Shown here: positions 23,012-35,498 of the stretch, one piece after another
Layout: each line of letters begins with the position of its first letter
Numbering within the stretch: position 1 is the first letter of the stretch
Assembly (NCBI GenBank): GCA_030278955.1
Contig: JAOANR010000014.1
Coordinates: 20,400,068 to 20,464,067, forward strand
From: Hygrophila difformis
Lineage: Eukaryota > Streptophyta > Magnoliopsida > Lamiales > Acanthaceae
Direction of reading: 5' to 3'
Length of the DNA stretch: 64,000 nt
Position numbers and translations under genes: made by a program
Notes under the pieces: generated by a model
The model's database searches: none
The model's input: only the letters and a program-made list of their open reading frames with translations
Told to the model about the DNA's origin: nothing

Positions 23012-23898
23012 AACAGGGAAACGAATTTATCTCTCAACCAGAGGGTCAAGAAGAAACACCTACGACACCAGCGTTACACGCGCGCCGAAACGTTATCAAT
23101 CAACGTAACGTTTCCAACACATAAAGACAACACGCTTGACAAGCTTTCCTTAGTGGGACGCTCCTCACAAGCTAAGTCGGTTCCTTCACGTCACTGATCT
23201 CGACAAGCAGGACTGTCGCCCTGCCTCGACTCACGCGACAAGCATCTAATGTTTCGGAGAACGGATCTCATGTCCCTGCACTGATCCTCGGTCAATTATA
23301 TGCACTACTACATCGCTATTCTCTCTAGCCCAACCCTATCATCACTGGCATAACCTAGAACTAGGTTTCCACCATCATTCGTATGCGGACGGACTGCAAA
23401 TGTATGTACCACCCCAGTCGGTTATCGCACTAGGGAAACTTTCTCAGTACCCTATCTCACTCTCGAGGGTACATCAGACCCATTTGAACACCTTTCAACA
23501 CCTTGATCTCACTGGGATCGCCATTCGAATAGCCCGGGGCACTCACAAGGCTTTTCCAAACTCTAGAGTCGACTTCGATTGCAACATCAATACACAATGT
23601 TAGCAGAAATCACCAACATCCATAACATGGTAGCTGAGAGCATAAATAATGAATATAATAAATAAATAAATAAATGTATTCACAGTCCTCAATGACTGTG
23701 AAATTACAAGGATCCTGACTGGAGTACCATTGTTCTTCCACAGTTCCCCAACTGTGGCTCGACCTGGTATGCGCAAAACTCAAAAAGAATAATAATAAAA
23801 ATGCACTTCTATACTATATGTATCCCCCACACATCTCACTGCCTATGTCTACACAAATTTTAATACAATAAAAGACCACACAGGCTCTGATACCACTC
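23012..23898 (-). mobile_element. Chromovirus leader, body 1: primer site present, gag absent
   Basis: About 890 bases between protease and 5' LTR. A gag gene of this family would need over 1 kb, and neither the capsid region nor a CCHC knuckle can be read in any frame. The primer site TGGTATCAGAGCC (minus strand, 23883-23895) is intact next to the LTR. Confidence 0.75.
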
Positions 23899-26087
23899 TG
23901 TAACGCCCCGAAAATTCAAACCTGATTTTCGCAAGCATTACCGCCGTACTAACTATCCTAAACTAGTGGCCAGCTAATTTAAAACAGCTAGTACAAGGCT
24001 GAGCAAACCTAAGGTGATCATCTGATTAATCCAATTTCATGCGGAATCTAAAATAAAATAAAACACATAGGCAAATAAACAATTACCACAGAATAACTGC
24101 ATAAAACAAACTCCGTCAGGGTATCAGGCTACAAGCCTCTCAAATTATGCTCACGCAACCTGCCAATATAATAACGGGGCTACCAGCCCAAAGCAGTAAA
24201 GCACATAGGCCCCAGGCCGACATACAGTAAATCCTAGGCTCACAGGCCTCAACTAGCATATAATCCAATGCTAAATAATAATATAAAAATCATAAGGTAT
24301 CACATAAACACATAAGATAAAATGAATAAACAGGTCCTATCTATGTGATCTCTCAACCCCATACCCGCGCCTCCAGCAAGATCTATAAAACAGACAAAAG
24401 CAAATGGAGTCAGTACAACGTACTGAGCAAGGCTACGTGCCGGGGAGTAAGGGAAAACAGAACCGCAACTTAAGATAATAAATACTAAATTATAAATATA
24501 TAAAAATATAAAGGCAGAATAAAATAAAGCGATAAAGCATCACACCGTCCCATACCGGTGCTTCAACCACAAGCATACATTTTATGCACATGATGCATGA
24601 CCTAACATACACCTATCTATCCTATATGCTCATGCAAATGAATATGCCTAGCCGGCACCTAAAACCCGGGCGGTATGAACCCACGGGTGAGGATATCATC
24701 AACTCCAACCCGTTACAGGGTAACATACACCATCCCCGCAGGGATCACAGGCATCACAGCCAAATCTCAGGCATAACAGCCAATATCACAGGCAAATACA
24801 GCCATAACATACACCCCGCAGGGTCAACGGGACTCAACAACACCGGTGAAGGCTGCCCGATCAATCACATCACAGGCATAACAGCCAAACAACCACCCCG
24901 CAGGGCCATCGGTACTCAACAACACCGGTAAAGGCTCCCCGATAAATCATAAACAACATATCAACCCATCGGGTTCCATTTCCGTCAATTCCAATGCAAT
25001 ATCATGCATATGCAACATGCCAAATGATTCCACACCTAATATTAGGTTCTCATGCTTCTAACGCATTAGATAGTTAATCATAGCCGCCTGAGCTAAGGCA
25101 CAACTTCACAAGTCGTCAAACGTACAAAATAAACGACATAATAACCCATTGGGTCCAAAATCATCAATACCAATGCAATTCCATGCATATACAACCATCA
25201 TAGAAGTGATCCAACACCTAACACTAGGTTCGCATGCTTCTCGCGCGTTAGATATCTAGGCAAAGCCCCCTATGCTTTAGCACAACAACATCAACATAAG
25301 AATTAACCATCATAAAACATTTCAACAATCAACAAAGCCATTCAACAAGCTCCACGGGTTAAAATTTACAAACCATGACCTTCAAATAATACCAGGAGAG
25401 GTTCAAACCAACATGGAAACGAGAACGAAAGCATAGCATCAAAAAACATGCAGAACCCGAGCAAGACAGCAGCCCTGCCTGGGCTGCCGCGCTGACCGCG
25501 CGGTCCTTCCCAGGACCGCGCCACGACCGCGCGGGCTGTAACAGCCTGCGCGTCGAGCGCTGTCCGGCGACTCGCCGGACGAATTACCATCCCGACACCC
25601 CCCAAACACGTAAATTAAGCCAAAGACCCTTGCCTCGGTGTTTTGGGCGATCAACAACGCTTCCGGGATATCCAATTCAACTCCGATCGATCAATCCCAA
25701 AACCCAACCAAAACCTAACATTCAAAACATCTCTAAATCACCACCAAAACGAACGAAATAAAAATCACTACGAAGACGACGATGAGGAGACACACTTACC
25801 ACAAGCCAATCGAACAATCGTTCAAGAAACGCGATGATTTGAACGAGTCCAAGATTGCCCCTCTTTCTTCTCCTCTCTCGGCCTCTCTCTTCCTCTCTCC
25901 CCGTTTCTTCACAACTTTTGGCCAAATTATAACTTGACCCCCTTTTAATTCCAATTCTAATAATTATAAGTGAACCCCCATTCCTTCTCAATTATAACAA
26001 ATACCCATCCGGATTAAAAATGCAGAAAACCGAATACCAAATACCATAATATTTAAACATCCTGTTTAATTAAATCGGGTCATTACA
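23899..26087 (-). repeat. Chromovirus LTR B (shared, middle)
   Basis: 2189 bases. It serves as 5' LTR of body 1 and 3' LTR of body 2. It shares several variants with LTR C that LTR A lacks. Confidence 0.92.
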
Positions 26088-26174
26088 TTCCTCCCCCCTT
26101 ACGATCATTTCGTCCCCGAAATGCACATTCAAGAACATGATCAAAAATCAAAATCAAGGGGAACAGAGGTTACC

Positions 26175-26537
26175 TCAAGGCAACGGAGTAAAGTTCAAGT
26201 ATGAGTACTTCAGCTTCATATGCTCCTTGGTTTCCCAAGTAGCATCTTCAGGCCCATGCCTAGACTACAGCACCTTAACCATCCGGATGGTTTCGTGCCT
26301 CAAGACCCTTTCCTTTGCATGAATTACCCAAACTGGATACTCCTCATACTCCCGACTTGCATCCAACTCAATCTCATCAGGCTGAATAATCTTAGATGGA
26401 TCAGACACGAACTTCCGGAGCTGAGACACATGAAAAACATCGTGTGCTCGACCCACTTCAGCTGGTAAGGCCAACCTATACGCCACTTTACCAATTCGCT
26501 CCACAATTTCATAGGGTCCAATGTATCTCGGGCTCAA
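26175..26537 (-). pseudogene. Chromovirus integrase C-terminus and chromodomain, body 2
   Basis: As body 1 (19535-19897), but the first premature stop is absent, so the frame runs 16 codons further ([16 protein letters not shown]) into the chromodomain. It then meets the shared stop in place of a tryptophan. Confidence 0.85.
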
Positions 26538-27642
26538 CTTGCCCTTTTTACCAAACCGACGTGTCCCTTACATAGGCGATACCCGCAGTAATACCCTATC
26601 ACTGACATCAAACTCCACCTCTCGAAGAGTTGAGTCAGCATAGCTCTTCTGTCTGTTTTGTCTGTCCTGCCTCTTTCATACGATCCCTGATGATTCTCAC
26701 CAACTTGATTGTCTGCTCAATCATCTCAGGACCCACATTCACCTTATCTGTTGGATCGTTCCAACATAAAGGACTCCTAACTTCCTCCCATACAATGCCT
26801 CGAAAGGAGACATGCCAATACTTGCATGATAACTGTTATTGTAACTGAACTCCACTCAACTAAGGTGATTCTCCCAACTTCCCTGAAAATCCAGTGCACA
26901 AGCTCGCAGCATATCCTCTAAAGTCCTAATGGTCCTCTCCGTCTGACCATCTGACTGAGGATGCTATGCAGTACTCATGCTAATCTGCGTGCCAAACGCT
27001 GCCTGCACATCCTTCCAAAACTTGGACATGAATCTGGATTCCCGATCGGACACAATCTCCTTGGGAATCCCAAACCTCTTGACAACATGTTGAATATAAG
27101 CCCGAGTAAGCTGGCTCATACTCCAGGTCAGTCTAATAGGTATGAATATTGCACTATTTGTTAAACGATCCACTACTACCCAGATCGTGTCCACCTTCCT
27201 CGCAGTCTGAGGCAATCCTGTCACAAAATCCATGGAAATGGATTCCCACTTCCATTCAGGTACTGCTAAAGGCTGTAGCAAACCCATCGGCCTCATGTGC
27301 TCAACCTTCACTCGCTGACAGGTCGCGCACTTGGCCACATAATCAACTATCTCCCTCTTCATGTTGTTCCACCAATAAGTCTGTCGGATGTCTTTATACA
27401 TCTTTGTGACTCCGGGATGAACAGAATAAGGAGTCGTGTGCCTCATCCATGACTTTCCTCTTCAGATCATCACAACACTCCGGAATGCACCATCTGTCGC
27501 CATATCTCACCATGCCTCTATCATCAATCTTGAAACCCGGGGCCTTACCATCCTTAATCTTCTGTCTCAATACCGCCATCTCCCCACTATCATGCTGACT
27601 AGCAACTATCTCATCAATCAAGGAAGATGCAGTAACTAGCAT
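26538..27642 (-). pseudogene. Chromovirus integrase, body 2
   Basis: Same domains and the same premature stops as 19898-21002, offset by 6640 bases. It keeps the ancestral HPG near the zinc-binding motif. Confidence 0.88.
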
Positions 27643-27673
27643 GTTAAGGTGTGCTGCACCGAGCCAGCAAGCC

Positions 27674-28383
27674 TCAATTCTGAGTAGTTCCCTGCATCAC
27701 CGCCAAACTTGCCACTGAAAGATGCTCCTTACTGCTCAAAGCATCCGCCACCCGGTTCGCCTTTCCTTCAATGTACTGAATATCTGAGTCATAGTCCTGG
27801 AATAACTCCATCCACCTTCTCTGTCTGCCACTCATGTGGTATGAGGTGTACAGACACCTCAGATTCTTATGATCTGAATAAATTCTACACTTTGCCCCAT
27901 ACAAATAGTGTCTCCAGATTTCCAGAGCATGCACTACCGCTGCCATCTCCAAATCGTGAGTCGGGTAGTTTTGCTCATGTGGCTTAAGCTGTCGAGATGC
28001 ATAAGCAATCACCTTGCCCTTTTGCATCAACACACAACCTAAACCCTTAAGTGACGCATCATTGTAAACTTCATACTCACCTAAATCATCGGGTAGTACC
28101 AAAACAGGTGTCTCTGTCACTTTCTTCTTCAACAGTTCGAATGCCTGCTCACAAGCATCATCCCATCTGAATCTAACATCTTTCCTCAATAATCTCGTCA
28201 GAGGTTTAGCAATGCTAGAGAACCCCTCAATGAACCTGCAGTAGTGGCCAACAAGACCCAAGAACTCCGGATCTCCCTCACATTCTTCGGGGCTTGCCAC
28301 TTTAGTATCGCCTCCACCTTAGCCGGGTCAACTGCAATACCTTCAGCAGAAAAAATGTGGCCCAGAAACGACGCCTTCTCCAA
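27674..28383 (-). pseudogene. Chromovirus RT end and RNase H, body 2
   Basis: Copy of 21034-21743 with the same residues and the same frame change. Confidence 0.88.
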
Positions 28384-28425
28384 CCAGAACTCACATTTAG
28401 GGAGTTTAGCATATAGCTTATACTC

Positions 28426-29221
28426 TCACAATGTGTTCGATACTGTCCTCAGATAACCCGCATGTACCTCACGAGTCGGCGAACAGACTAGGATATCGTC
28501 TATGAACACAACCACGCACACATCCAGCAGGGGGTGGAATACCCTATGCATAAGATCCATGAAGATCGCTGGTGCGTTAGTCAAACCAGAAGGTATGACC
28601 GTGAATTCACCGTGTCCATAACGGATTCTGAACACTGACCTAGGCCTATCAGCCTCTGCCACGCTCATTTGATGGTAGCCCAATATCAAATCAGCCTTAC
28701 TGAATGCACTGGCCCTCTCAATGGATCAAAACGACCCTCAATCCGAGATAGAGGATATTTATTCATCACCGTGGTTCGGTTTCAAACCCCTGTGACCGAT
28801 GCGCATCCTCATCGACCCATCCTTCTTCTTAACAAACAAAAAAAGAAGCTTCCCAACGCGCGCTACTCCGCTGAATATACCCCTCACTAGTAAGCTCAGT
28901 CAACTGATCTTTCAACTCCTTCCGTTCAGCAGGAGGCATACAGTAAGGAGACTTAGAAATAGGAGTTGCATCAGGCATCAGCTCGATAGTAAAATCAATC
29001 TCCCGAACAGGTGGGAGACAGGGAATTTTGTCGGGAAAGACATCCCCGAACTCAGATATGATAGGGACACTCGAAGCAGCAGGAACCTCTGTTCGAAGAT
29101 CCCTAATTAGCCACAAGGAAAGAAAGCAACCCCTGCACATCAAGCCCCACAACAAAGTAACAGAAACCACACCACTAACAGGTGGAATCACAGAATGTCG
29201 GTAAGAAACAGGCTTACCCAA
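28426..29221 (-). pseudogene. Chromovirus protease-RT linker and reverse transcriptase, body 2
   Basis: Copy of 21786-22582. The A-rich run near 28837 is one base shorter than in body 1, so the frame leaves the linker at a different point, but FIDDIL and the linker motifs are unchanged. Confidence 0.88.
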
Positions 29222-29650
29222 AGAATCCTAAAAGGATATTCGTGGAACACCACAATCAATCTCAGCATATGGCAGAACAGCCAATCCATGCCCAATAGTA
29301 CGTCAAAATCAGTCAGGCTATAGACCACCAGGTCAGCCCTGAATTCACGACTCTCGATGCTCAACACAGCATCTTGCATTATACGATCACTTCGAATACT
29401 ATCACCCGAAGGTATAGAAACTAGTATCTGGTAGGGCACCAACGGTCCTACTCCGTGCTCTCGCACACATCGTAAAGCCACTAAAGAACACGAGGCTTCC
29501 AAAATTGCATAGTACTACGGCAGAAAGATTCGCAACAGTAGTAGCACCTACTCCATGCTTACGAATGAAATTCAAAGTCCCGAATGAACATGAGACTCCA
29601 GAGTCAAACACAATAACCGCAACACCCAATGCGACCTGAATAAATCCCAC
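29188..29650 (-). pseudogene. Chromovirus aspartic protease, body 2
   Basis: Copy of 22549-23011 with the DSG triad and the GMDWL motif in separate frames. It has a few substitutions, for example PLVPYQ in place of PLLPYQ. Confidence 0.85.
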
Positions 29651-30536
29651 AACAGGGAAACGAATTTATCTCTCAACCTGAGGGTCAAGAAGAAACACCT
29701 ACGACACCAGCGTTACACGCGCGCCGAAACGTTATCAATCAACGTAACGTTTCCAACACATAAAGACAACACGCTTGACAAGCTTTCCTAAGTGGGACGC
29801 TCCTCACAAGCTAAGTCGGTTCCTTCACGTCACTGATCTCGACAAGCAGGACTGTCGCCCTGCCTCGACTCACGCGACAAGCATCTAATGTTTCGGAGAA
29901 CGGATCTCATGTCCCTGCACTGATCCTCGGTCAATTATATGCACTACTACATCGCTATTCTCTCTAGCCCAACCCTATCATCACTGGCATAACCTAGAAT
30001 TAGGTTTCCACCATCATTCGTATGCGGACGGACTGCAAATGTATGTACCACCCCAGTCGGTTATCGCACTAGGGAAACTTTCTCAGTACCCTATCTCACT
30101 CTCGAGGGTACATCAGACCCATTTGAACACCTTTCAACACCTTGATCTCACTGGGATCGCCATTCGAATAGCCCGGGGCACTCACAAGGCTTTTCCAAAC
30201 TCTAGAGTCGACTTCGATTGCAACATCAATACACAATGTTAGCAGAAATCACCAACATCCATAACATGGTAGCTGAGAGCATAAATAATGAATATAATAA
30301 ATAAATAAATAAATGTATTCACAGTCCTCAATGACTGTGAAATTACAAGGATCCTGACTGGAGTACCATTGTTCTTCCACAGTTCCCCAACTGTGGCTCG
30401 ACCTGGTATGCGCAAAACTCAAAAAGAATAATAATAAAAATGCACTTCTATACTATATGTATCCCCCACACATCTCACTGCCTATGTCTACACAAATTTT
30501 AATACAATAAAAGACCAACAGGCTCTGATACCACTC
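29651..30536 (-). mobile_element. Chromovirus leader, body 2: primer site present, gag absent
   Basis: Copy of 23012-23898. It likewise lacks a readable gag, so the loss predates the array. Confidence 0.75.
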
Positions 30537-32726
30537 TGTAACGCCCCGAAAATTCAAACCTGATTTTCGCAAGCATTACCGCCGTACTAACTATCCTAAA
30601 CTAGTGGCCAGCTAATTTAAAACAGCTAGTACAAGGCTGAGCAAACCTAAGGTGATCATCTGATTAATCCAATTTCATGCGGAATCTAAAATAAAATAAA
30701 ACACATAGGCAAATAAACAATTACCACAGAATAACTGCATAAAACAAACTCCGTCAGGGTATCAGGCTACAAGCCTCTCAAATTATGCTCACGCAACCTG
30801 CCAATATAATAACGGGGCTACCAGCCCAAAGCAGTAAAGCACATAGGCCCCAGGCCGACATACAGTAAATCCTAGGCTCACAGGCCTCAACTAGCATATA
30901 ATCCAATGCTAAATAATAATATAAAAATCATAAGGTATCACATAAACACATAAGATAAAATGAATAAACAGGTCCTATCTATGTGATCTCTCAACCCCAT
31001 ACCCGCGCCTCCAGCAAGATCTATAAAACAGACAAAAGCAAATGGAGTCAGTACAACGTACTGAGCAAGGCTACGTGCTGGGGAGTAAGGGAAAACAGAA
31101 CCGCAACTCAAGATAATAAATACTAAATGATAAATATATAAAAATATAAAGGCAGAATAAAATAAAGCGATAAAGCATCACACCGTCCCATACCGGTGCT
31201 TCAACCACAAGCATACATTTTATGCACATGATGCATGACCTAACATACACCTATCTATCCTATATGCTCATGCAAATGAATATGCCTAGCCGGCACCTAA
31301 AACCCGGGCGGTATGAACCCACGGGTGAGGATATCATCAACTCCAACCCGTTACAGGGTAACATACACCATCCCTGCAGGGATCACAGGCATCACAGCCA
31401 AATCTCAGGCATAACAGCCAATATCACAGGCAAATACAGCCATAACATACACCCCGCAGGGTCAACGGGACTTAACAACACCGGTGAAGGCTGCCCGATC
31501 AATCACATCACAGGCATAACAGCCAAACAACCACCCCGCAGGGCCATCGGAACTCAACAACACCGGTAAAGGCTCCCCGATAAATCATAAACAACATATC
31601 AACCCATCGGGTTCCATTTCCGTCAATTCCAATGCAATATCATGCATATGCAACATGCCAAATGATTCCACACCTAATATTAGGTTCTCATGCTTCTAAC
31701 GCATTAGATAGTTAATCATAGCCGCCTGAGCTAAGGCACAACTTCACAAGTCGTCAAACGTACAAAATAAACGACATAATAACCCATTGGGTCCAAAATC
31801 ATCAATACCAATGCAATGCCATGCATATACAACCATCATAGAAGTGATCCAACACCTAACACTAGGTTCGCATGCTTCTCGCGCATTAGATATCTAGGCA
31901 AAGCCCCCTATGCTTTAGCACAACAACATCAACATAAGAATTAACCATCATAAAACATTTCAACAATCCACAAAGCCATTCAACAAGCTCCACGGGTTAA
32001 AATTTACAAACCATGACCTTCAAATAATACCAGGAGAGGTTCAAACCAACATGGAAACGAGAACGAAAGCATAGCATCAAAAAACATGCAGAACCCGAGC
32101 AAGACAGCAGCCCTGCCTGGGCTGCCGCGCTGACCGCGCGGTCCTTCCCAGGACCGCGCCACGACCGCGCGGGCTGTAACAGCCTGCGCGTCGAGCGCTG
32201 TCCGGCGACTCGCCGGACGAATTACCATCCCGACACCCCCCAAACACGTAAATTAAGCCAAAGACCCTTGCCTCGGTGTTTTGGGCGATCAACAACGCTT
32301 CCGGGATATCCAATTCAACTCCGATCGATCAATCCCAAAAACCAACCAAAACCTAACATTCAAAACATCTCCAAATCACCACAAAACGAACGAAATAAAA
32401 ATCACTACGAAGACGACGATGAGGAGACACACTTACCACAAGCCAATCGAACAATCGCTCAAGAAACGCGATGATTTGAACGAGTCCAAGATTGCCCCTC
32501 TTTCTTCTCCTCTCTCGGCCTCTCTCTTCCTCTCTCCCCGTTTCTTCACAAATTTTGGCCAAATTATAACTTGACCCCCTTTTAATTCCAATTCTAATAA
32601 TTATAAGTGAACCCCCATTCCTTCTCAATTATAACAAATCGACCCATCCGGATTAAAAATGCAGAAAACCGAATACCAAATACCATAATATTTAAACATC
32701 CTGTTTAATTAAATCGGGTCATTACA
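30537..32726 (-). repeat. Chromovirus LTR C (outer 5' LTR)
   Basis: 2190 bases. Its right end meets the target duplication ACTAC and the rest of the Copia LTR. Confidence 0.92.
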
Positions 32727-32731
32727 ACTAC

Positions 32732-32942
32732 ACTTGAAAGGATATACAAAATTCACTCCATTTCTCACCTACGTTGCTCACTGTTCTATTTTCCTTTGCT
32801 CTTGCTCCTTGTTTCCTTTCATACAAAACAATACACATATTATACTTATAATTATCAAAGCTAGTCCGTACACATACAATCCATATATATATGTCATAAC
32901 CTTGCACTCACATATATACAAATATTATTAAATATCATAACA
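32732..32942 (+). repeat. Copia 5' LTR, right part
   Basis: Continues the Copia LTR interrupted at 17257, matches 37619-37827 and ends ATAACA. Both parts together give about 363 bases against 361 for the 3' LTR. Confidence 0.93.
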
Positions 32943-32957
32943 CGTTATCAGCACGAC
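32943..32957 (+). promoter_or_regulatory. Copia primer-binding region
   Basis: CGTTATCAGCACGAC immediately after the LTR, a primer-site form seen in many plant Copia elements instead of TGGTATCAGAGC. Confidence 0.6.
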
Positions 32958-33118
32958 TGCTTGGAGTTTGTCATCTCTACCGAAGTTCTGTCCGAGTGCT
33001 GTTGGATTTTTTCATTCCTACTGGAGTTCCGTTCGAGTTTTTCCTGAAAACCCAATTCATACCGGGGTGCTAACGAAATTTTCCAAAACCACAAGAAAAT
33101 TCTATTGGGTAATTAATT

Positions 33119-33290
33119 CCTACTATTTTCAATACAATTATGACTAATCTGACGAAGCAGAAATTTATGCGGTTGGAAAGATCCAAAATTGAGGTAATAT
33201 ATTCCTAAAATTTTCAATATAAATTATGAATAACTCGTCAGAACAGGAATTTATGCCGTTGAAAAGATCCAGGATTAATTATTTATCCTG
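33119..33290 (+). repeat. Diverged tandem duplication over the Copia gag start
   Basis: 33119-33193 and 33205-33288 share the order CCTA..ATTTTCAATA, ATGA, AGAAATTTATGC-GTTG-AAAGATCCA, with differences. The second copy carries the readable gag start. Confidence 0.6.
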
Positions 33291-34050
33291 GAGAATGGAT
33301 ACTGAGATTCATCTTGAATCAATGGGTCTAAAAAAGACCATTATAAATGAAAATATGGCCACAGGCCAAGACCGCAGAAAAGAAAGAAAGAAAGAAAGAA
33401 AATGACGGTCAAAAGATCATAGATCTATGGGAAACAAAATGATCCATTTGAAGTTGATCAATATCCCAAGTGCTAAATATTGGCACCTGATGACTGCAAG
33501 ACTATAAGTCTGTAAATGATGTAATTCAGTCATGTTCAAAATATCGTCACAATTGTGATATGTGACAAGAATATTAATGAAAAAGATATTAGAGAAGATA
33601 TTCTCAGTATCACATGCCCTAAATTTGATGTTGCATAGCAGAAAGAAAAAAGGGTGATTGAAAAAAATACCATGAATACCAACAAGGTCTTTAAATCTTA
33701 GTTTTTGTTGTACCAACATATTTAATAGATCTTTAGTTTTGGTCATGTGTATATGTTGATTGGAAGAATGACATGAATAACAAGGTTCATAAATCTTAGT
33801 TTGGTTATACCAACAGATTTCATGAATCTTTAGTCTGCTCATGTATACTGACATAGTCAGATTCTGAAATGGCAATATAATTGCGATAAATTGTGCCTAG
33901 AAAAGGCAAAGAAATTGAAGAAAAATGCTATCAATATGGCAGGAGGACATAGTCGTTCAGAAAAATACTTGGTAAAAGTTTACCAAAAATGATTGACACA
34001 AAGGGTTGAAATAAACTTTGTTGAAAAGAATGCTGACGACACTATCAATA
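33226..34050 (+). pseudogene. Copia gag remnant
   Basis: The start ATG at 33226 opens 59 codons with NYLSWRMDTEIHLESMGL, the N-terminal gag motif of Copia elements. The frame then runs into a (GAAA)n microsatellite (33375-33402) and stops at 33403. Further gag pieces follow in other frames (LQDYKSVND near 33500), mixed with duplicated A/T-rich segments. Gag would form the particle; this one is dead. Confidence 0.7.
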
Positions 34051-34499
34051 TTATAAATAGCCATTACTATAAATAGCCATTACTGATATGCTAAATATGC
34101 CATCCAAATATGTGCAAATTTCTTCAATGATACAATGATACAATCATTTTGTTGTGGCCTTTAAATTATGTTATACCACTTTTATCTCGCGTACTACATA
34201 TGTTTTCAATGGTGATAAAGGTATTTTTTTCTACTTGAAAATGGGAGATAGAAATGTCAACACTATAAGTGAAAGTGCAAATATAAGTCTCTAGCATAGC
34301 TAACCTTCAGCTCCCCAAAGGAAACACTATAAGTGGAAATACAAAAGAAGGCTCTGGCACAGCCAACCTTTTGCTCCCCAAGGGGACACAATTGATTGTG
34401 AAAAATGCATTTATATCTCCCAAGTCTCAAATGATCAAAAGTTATCACCTGATAGACGAAAAAGGCTATAAGCCAAATGATCGCCTAGGCTATAAGCCA

Positions 34500-35060
34500 A
34501 ATTATAAGGCGAATCCTTACAAAATCTCATAGCCATCATTAAAGGGACAAAAATGGAGCATCACAATAATTATATATGTGTTGCTTCCTCCCAAGGGAAA
34601 CTGATTATCAAACATTCACCAGAATAAGTGGGGACTGAATCCTCTAGTTTTCTTAAAAGATATTAGGGTGATATATGGGGACATATAAATCCACCTTGTG
34701 GGCCATTAAGATACTTTATGGTGTTGCTCAAATTATAAATTATGAGCATAGTTCCCAAATTGAGCATAGCTCAAAATCCATTCGGATAATGATGGTGAAT
34801 ATTCATCCCGGATATTTAATAAATATTGTATGTCGATAGGCATAGCCATCGAACATCCTGTAGCCCATGTGCATACACAAAATAGACTAGCTGAATCATT
34901 TATTAAATGATTGAAGTTTATCGCTAGACCATTGCAAATGAAGTCTGGGTTCTCAGTTTCAGCTTGGAGACATGCTATAAGCAATATTGGTGCGAATTAT
35001 AAGGCCGATAAGTTGTCATAGATACTCCATTAACATTTGGGCATGAACCCAATGTATCCC
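34500..35060 (+). pseudogene. Copia GAG-pre-integrase and integrase core remnant
   Basis: Fragments in several frames: SSQGKLIIKHSPE (pre-integrase), GDIWGHINPPCGPLRYFMVL starting at 34667, then EHPVAHVHTQNRLAESFIK and FIARPLQMK around 34855-34940. These are integrase-core motifs, and stops lie between them. The His/Cys and first Asp region is badly decayed. Confidence 0.75.
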
Positions 35061-35062
35061 AT

Positions 35063-35455
35063 TTGAGAATATTTGGTTGCGCGGTATATGTCCCAATAGC
35101 ACCACCCCAGCGCACCAAAATGGGACCCCAACGAAGATTGGGAATATATGTCGGATATGAATCACCCTCGATAATACGTTATCTTGAACCATTAACAGGG
35201 GATTCATTTACAGCAAGATATGATGATTGTCATTTCGATGAATCACATTTCCCGACATTAGGGCGAGAAAAGGATCAACCGAAAAAGAATATAAATTGGA
35301 AAATCCCGTTGGATTTCCTTGATCCTTGTTCAAAAGACTGTGAAATCGAAGTACAAAGAATTGTACAGTTGCAACAAATTGCAAACGAACTGCCCGATGC
35401 ATTATATGACTCTAAAAGGGTTACCAAATCTCATACCACGCTTAAAGCGTGGTAG
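35063..35455 (+). pseudogene. Copia integrase C-terminal region
   Basis: A 130-codon frame starting MRIFGCAVYVPIAPPQRTK, followed by GIYVGYESPSIIRYLEP and CHFDESHFPTLG. These are standard motifs between the integrase core and reverse transcriptase of Copia polyproteins. It ends just before the RT frame, with a stop and frame change at about 35450-35500. Confidence 0.85.
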
Positions 35456-35498
35456 ACCTCTCGGTTCCAAAGATAAAAATCCTCGAAAGAAAAGATGA

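Larger units (their letters stand above)
17258..32726 (-). mobile_element. Tekay/Del-like chromovirus array: three LTRs, two internal bodies
   Basis: Target duplication ACTAC at 17253-17257 and 32727-32731. LTRs lie at 17258-19447, 23899-26087 and 30537-32726; bodies at 19448-23898 and 26088-30536. In element orientation the LTR runs TGTAATGACCCG to GGGGCGTTACA. A chromodomain after the integrase and the domain order protease, RT, RNase H, integrase mark a chromovirus. No gag is visible and both bodies share the same stops. Copies look about 99 percent identical by eye. Confidence 0.93.

Noticed and set aside
33375..33402. A possible CRISPR-like or other regular array
   Set aside because: A simple GAAA microsatellite. 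No spaced direct repeats with unique spacers occur anywhere in the window.
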